A model generated the notes under the pieces. It did no database searches and was not told the origin of the DNA. It saw only the letters and a list, made by a program, of their open reading frames with translations. Made by a program: the position numbers and the translations under genes. DNA of 64,000 bases, from positions 372,001-436,000 of the forward strand of contig CAWAVG010000001.1 of NCBI GenBank assembly GCA_963785425.1, given 5' to 3'. The DNA is from RYN-133 sp963785425 (GTDB lineage: Bacteria; Actinomycetota; Actinomycetes; Mycobacteriales; Jatrophihabitantaceae). The first letter of the stretch is position 1. Each line of letters begins with the position of its first letter. This document shows, piece by piece, positions 61,127-64,000 of this stretch.

Positions 61127-64000
61127 TTACCGACCGGACGGGTCGGGCAGCGGCTCACGCTCGCGTCGGGCCACCCGCTCGGCGCGTTCGAGGAGCGGAC
61201 GCGACCGCAGCCGCTCGGCGATCGCGCGGGCCTCCTCGATCCGCGGCCGTGCCTCGTCCGCACGCTCCGTCCCGGCCAGGAATTCGGCCTCGTCGAGCAG
61301 GCCGTGCGCGAGATGGAACGGGCTCGCGACCTTGCGCAGGCCCATGATCGCGTCGGCGAGGGCCGCACCGCCGTCGTCCGCCAGACGGGCCCTGGCGAGG
61401 CTGCGCTCGGCGATCAGTAGCGGCGCGAGATGGCCTTTCGGACGGGCATCGAGGAAGGCGACGAGTTCGTCCAGCACGGCGCGGTCGCCGACCTCGTGCG
61501 CGGCCCGCGCAGCCGCCGCCCAGCACCAGATGATCGACTCGAACCGGATGCTGATCGTCGTGAACTCGAGAGCCGCCCGGCCCAGCCGGATGGTCTCGGC
61601 GGCGTCTCCGTTCGCGGCGGCCACCAGCGTCTTGATCATCGCGACGTAGGCACGGTCCTGAGCGTCCTCCGACGCCAGCGCCGCCCAGTCGATCGCGGGG
61701 TCGGCGGCCTCGGGCGTGCCCCGCAGCGCGGCCAGCTGCAGCCGCAGCTGCTCGATCTCGCGCGACCCCCCGCCGACGTTGTCCTTCGCGGACGTGATCA
61801 CCGCGTCGGCCTCGTCCCAGTCGCCGCTCCACAACAGTGCCTGCGTCAGGTTGCTCACGGCGATGGCGAGCAGCGCCGGGTACCCGATGCGGTGGAACAG
61901 GTCGGCGGCCTGACGCGCGTGCTCGGCCGCCGCGCGCGGATCGGTCGTCAGCACGAGGTTCGACAGGTTGCTCAGCGCCCGGCCGCGCTGCACGCTGTCG
62001 GACTCGCGGGCCATCAGCTCGAGGGCATAGGCATTGTGGGCGATGGCCTCGTCGTAGCGGTCGTGCATCGTGAACGACAGCCCGCGGACCGTGAACATGG
62101 TCGCGAGCAGGGCGCGATCGACCCCGAGTTGCTGACCCAACACCAGCGCCTCGGCCGACAACCGATCGCTCTCGGCGTCGCTGGCCAGGGCGGCGATCGT
62201 CGCCAGATCGGTCATCGCCGTCACGGTGTCGGTGTCCGGATCGGCGCGCAGCTCGGCGACGACGGCCTCGAGGATCTCGCGGGCCTCGGCATGACGCCGC
62301 GCGAAGTACAGCACGCGGCCGGCGATGATGCGGCTGCGCGCCGCTGCCCGGTGTTCGCCGAGCTGCTCGTAGAGCTCGGCGGCATTGTGCGCGGCTCCGA
62401 GTGCCCGGTCGACGTCGCCGCTGAGCGTGTCGGCGGCCGAGGCACGCTCCCACAGCCGTGCGCGGTTGAGGTCGGCCTCACGACCGCCGGACTGCTCGAG
62501 CAGCTCGGCCGCGGTGCCGAAGTTCATCGCGGCGTTGCGCGGCGCGCCGGCGCGCAGCGCCCGCTCGCCGGCGCGGGTGAGCGCCGAAACCGCCTCGCCA
62601 CGTACCTCGGCGTTGTCGGGATCGTCAGGTGCGGCGAAAAGCGCGTCGAGGTAGTGCCGCGCCAGGACGTCGGTGACCTCGTCGCCGTCGTTCGGGAACA
62701 CGCTGCGCAGGTAGGCGGCGACGGCGAGGTGGCGCGCCTTGCGATCGCGGCGGGTGAGCGTCTCGTAGGCGACCTGCCGCAACAGGATCTGGGTGAACGC
62801 GTACGAGCCGCGCTGCGGCGACAGCCGATCGGCCGACACGTCGAGCACCTCGCGGCGCAGCAGTTCGTGAAGCGCCGCGTGCACCTCCTCCTCCGCCCGT
62901 CCGGACACCGCAACCAGCGCCTCGGGCGCGAACATCGCACCGAGCACCGCGGCATCGGCGACCAACGACCGCAGGTCAGGATCGAGGGCGTCGAGCCGGG
63001 CGGCGAGCAGTCCGCGCAGGCTGTCAGGGACGGTGAGCGTGCCGATGTCGCCGGCGAGCTCGTACACGCCGTTGTGCGGCACGACGATGTCGCGGTCGAT
63101 CAGCGAGCGGATGGTCTCGACCGCGAAAAGGGGAATGCCCTGCGCCTGCTTGGTGATAGCCTCGCGGGCCTGGTCGGGCATGCGAGGGACCAGCGCGTCG
63201 ACGAGCGCGTCCATCGATGCTGCGTCGAGCGGCTCGAGCCCGAGCACGGAGCGGTTGCGTCCCACCCCCCAGCCGGATCGGTTCTGCAGCATCTCGGGAC
63301 GGGTGAACACGAGGATGAAGATCGCCGAGTCGCGTGCCCAGTCGGCGAGATGGTCGAGAAAGTCGAGCATCCCGGGATCGGCGTGCTGGGCGTCCTCGAC
63401 GAGCAGCACGACCGGTTCCGTCTCGGCCATCCGCTCGAAGAACAGCCGCCAGCCGGCGAACAGCTCGTCGCGGCTCAGCGGCGCGGCACTGTCGCCCGTC
63501 GCACCGATCAACGCACCCAGGCGCGCGCCGACGTAGGCCTGCTCGTCGGTGTCGACCACGAACTCGGCAACCGCATCGGCGAGCTTCGCTGCAGCGATGT
63601 CGCCCGTCTCGTTCTCGCTGATGCCCAGCCGTTGCCGCACGATCTCGGCGAGCGCCCAGAACGCGACGCCCTCGCCGTAGGCAAGGCACCGGCCGCGGTG
63701 CCACAGCACCGACCCGGCCAGGCCGTCGGCGTACTTCTCGAACTCCCACCCCAGCCGCGACTTGCCGACGCCGGCGGGGCCGGACACGACGACCAGGCGC
63801 GGAGCGCCACGCTCGGCAGTGGCGTGGAACAGCTCCTTGAGCAGTCGCAGTTCGGCGTCCCGTCCCAGCATCGGCGCCTCGAGACCGTCGACACGCTGCG
63901 AGCCGCCGATGCCGGACAGCACGCGGTCGGCAGACCACAGCCGGATCGGTCCCGACTTGCCCTTGAGCTGGTGCTCGCCGCGATCGGTGAACCCGATCGC
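61127..64000 (-). CDS. Adenylate/guanylate cyclase-type regulator with AAA ATPase and TPR-like repeats (partial)
   Basis: At least 957 residues, entering from the right edge. The first visible residues (IGFTDRGEHQLKGKSGPIRL) are the end of a class III nucleotidyl cyclase domain. Next is a large AAA/STAND ATPase: PMLGRDAELRLLKELFHATA, Walker A VVVSGPAGVGKSRLG, Walker B PVVLLVEDAQHADPGMLD. The C-terminal half (about 500 residues) is helical repeats rich in Ala/Leu and Arg, TPR-like (NAAELYEQLGEHRAAARSRI). Such proteins resemble AfsR/MalT-type signal integrators. The stop is at 61127. Start lies outside the window. Confidence 0.88.
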   Translation of the reverse strand, partial: AIGFTDRGEHQLKGKSGPIRLWSADRVLSGIGGSQRVDGLEAPMLGRDAELRLLKELFHATAERGAPRLVVVSGPAGVGKSRLGWEFEKYADGLAGSVLWHRGRCLAYGEGVAFWALAEIVRQRLGISENETGDIAAAKLADAVAEFVVDTDEQAYVGARLGALIGATGDSAAPLSRDELFAGWRLFFERMAETEPVVLLVEDAQHADPGMLDFLDHLADWARDSAIFILVFTRPEMLQNRSGWGVGRNRSVLGLEPLDAASMDALVDALVPRMPDQAREAITKQAQGIPLFAVETIRSLIDRDIVVPHNGVYELAGDIGTLTVPDSLRGLLAARLDALDPDLRSLVADAAVLGAMFAPEALVAVSGRAEEEVHAALHELLRREVLDVSADRLSPQRGSYAFTQILLRQVAYETLTRRDRKARHLAVAAYLRSVFPNDGDEVTDVLARHYLDALFAAPDDPDNAEVRGEAVSALTRAGERALRAGAPRNAAMNFGTAAELLEQSGGREADLNRARLWERASAADTLSGDVDRALGAAHNAAELYEQLGEHRAAARSRIIAGRVLYFARRHAEAREILEAVVAELRADPDTDTVTAMTDLATIAALASDAESDRLSAEALVLGQQLGVDRALLATMFTVRGLSFTMHDRYDEAIAHNAYALELMARESDSVQRGRALSNLSNLVLTTDPRAAAEHARQAADLFHRIGYPALLAIAVSNLTQALLWSGDWDEADAVITSAKDNVGGGSREIEQLRLQLAALRGTPEAADPAIDWAALASEDAQDRAYVAMIKTLVAAANGDAAETIRLGRAALEFTTISIRFESIIWCWAAAARAAHEVGDRAVLDELVAFLDARPKGHLAPLLIAERSLARARLADDGGAALADAIMGLRKVASPFHLAHGLLDEAEFLAGTERADEARPRIEEARAIAERLRSRPLLERAERVARREREPLPDPSGR

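Overview
The window is high-GC (about two thirds G+C) actinobacterial chromosome. The evidence is a mycothiol-dependent isomerase homologue, an F420-type luciferase-like oxidoreductase, an actinobacterial-type glycyl-tRNA synthetase, a long-chain polyprenyl diphosphate synthase, many lipoproteins with short signal peptides, and the core gene order HIT / phoH / ybeY / corC / cdd-like ... era ... recO / uppS ... glyS / dusB read on the minus strand. I cannot name the genus. I see no tRNA, rRNA, CRISPR array, transposase or integrase.

Left end (1-5.6 kb): a tightly overlapping minus-strand cobalamin operon. A cobalamin riboswitch leads into btuF, btuC and btuD (B12/corrinoid uptake), a single-chain BluB-CobT fusion, cobU and the start of cobS. 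Together they import corrinoids, make and activate the lower ligand, and assemble the nucleotide loop.

Accessory region (5.7-40.4 kb): small functional islands lie between decayed genes. The intact parts are: an SILSIGS-repeat microprotein coupled to an APH-like kinase (7.2-8.3 kb); an SDR plus sterol-reductase-like membrane protein pair (10.3-12.1 kb); an ArsR/AHSA1 pair; a mycothiol-family protein; a lytic transglycosylase lipoprotein; a TetR/SDR divergent pair with a perfect operator palindrome; a possible light/B12 sensory locus (sigma-like protein, degenerate B12-binding protein, CarH-like B12 regulator, then an ECF sigma and membrane partner; 20.1-23.8 kb); a methyltransferase/MarR divergent pair; an acetamidase plus permease operon; and several secreted proteins. 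Pseudogenes are dense: a lyase of the fumarase/PcaB family, an epimerase, a collagen-like protein, a small lipoprotein, a reductase with one frameshift, a DUF427 fragment, and a TetR/FAD-oxidoreductase/DUF2855 remnant that looks like a deletion junction. A dispersed intergenic repeat containing CGGATCTGCCGC recurs through this region. A lower-GC patch (38.1-39.6 kb) holds a run of very small overlapping ORFs.

Right end (40.4-64 kb): mostly compact core genome. Translation and tRNA modification (glyS, dusB, trmL, ybeY), DNA repair (recO), ribosome assembly (era), polyprenyl lipid metabolism (uppS, a UbiA-family prenyltransferase, a PAP2 phosphatase), a two-component system behind a repetitive secreted protein, and the start of a large adenylate-cyclase/AAA/TPR regulator. 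Two core genes here, dusB and the PAP2 gene, each carry a single-base frameshift, so part of the decay signal could be sequencing error.
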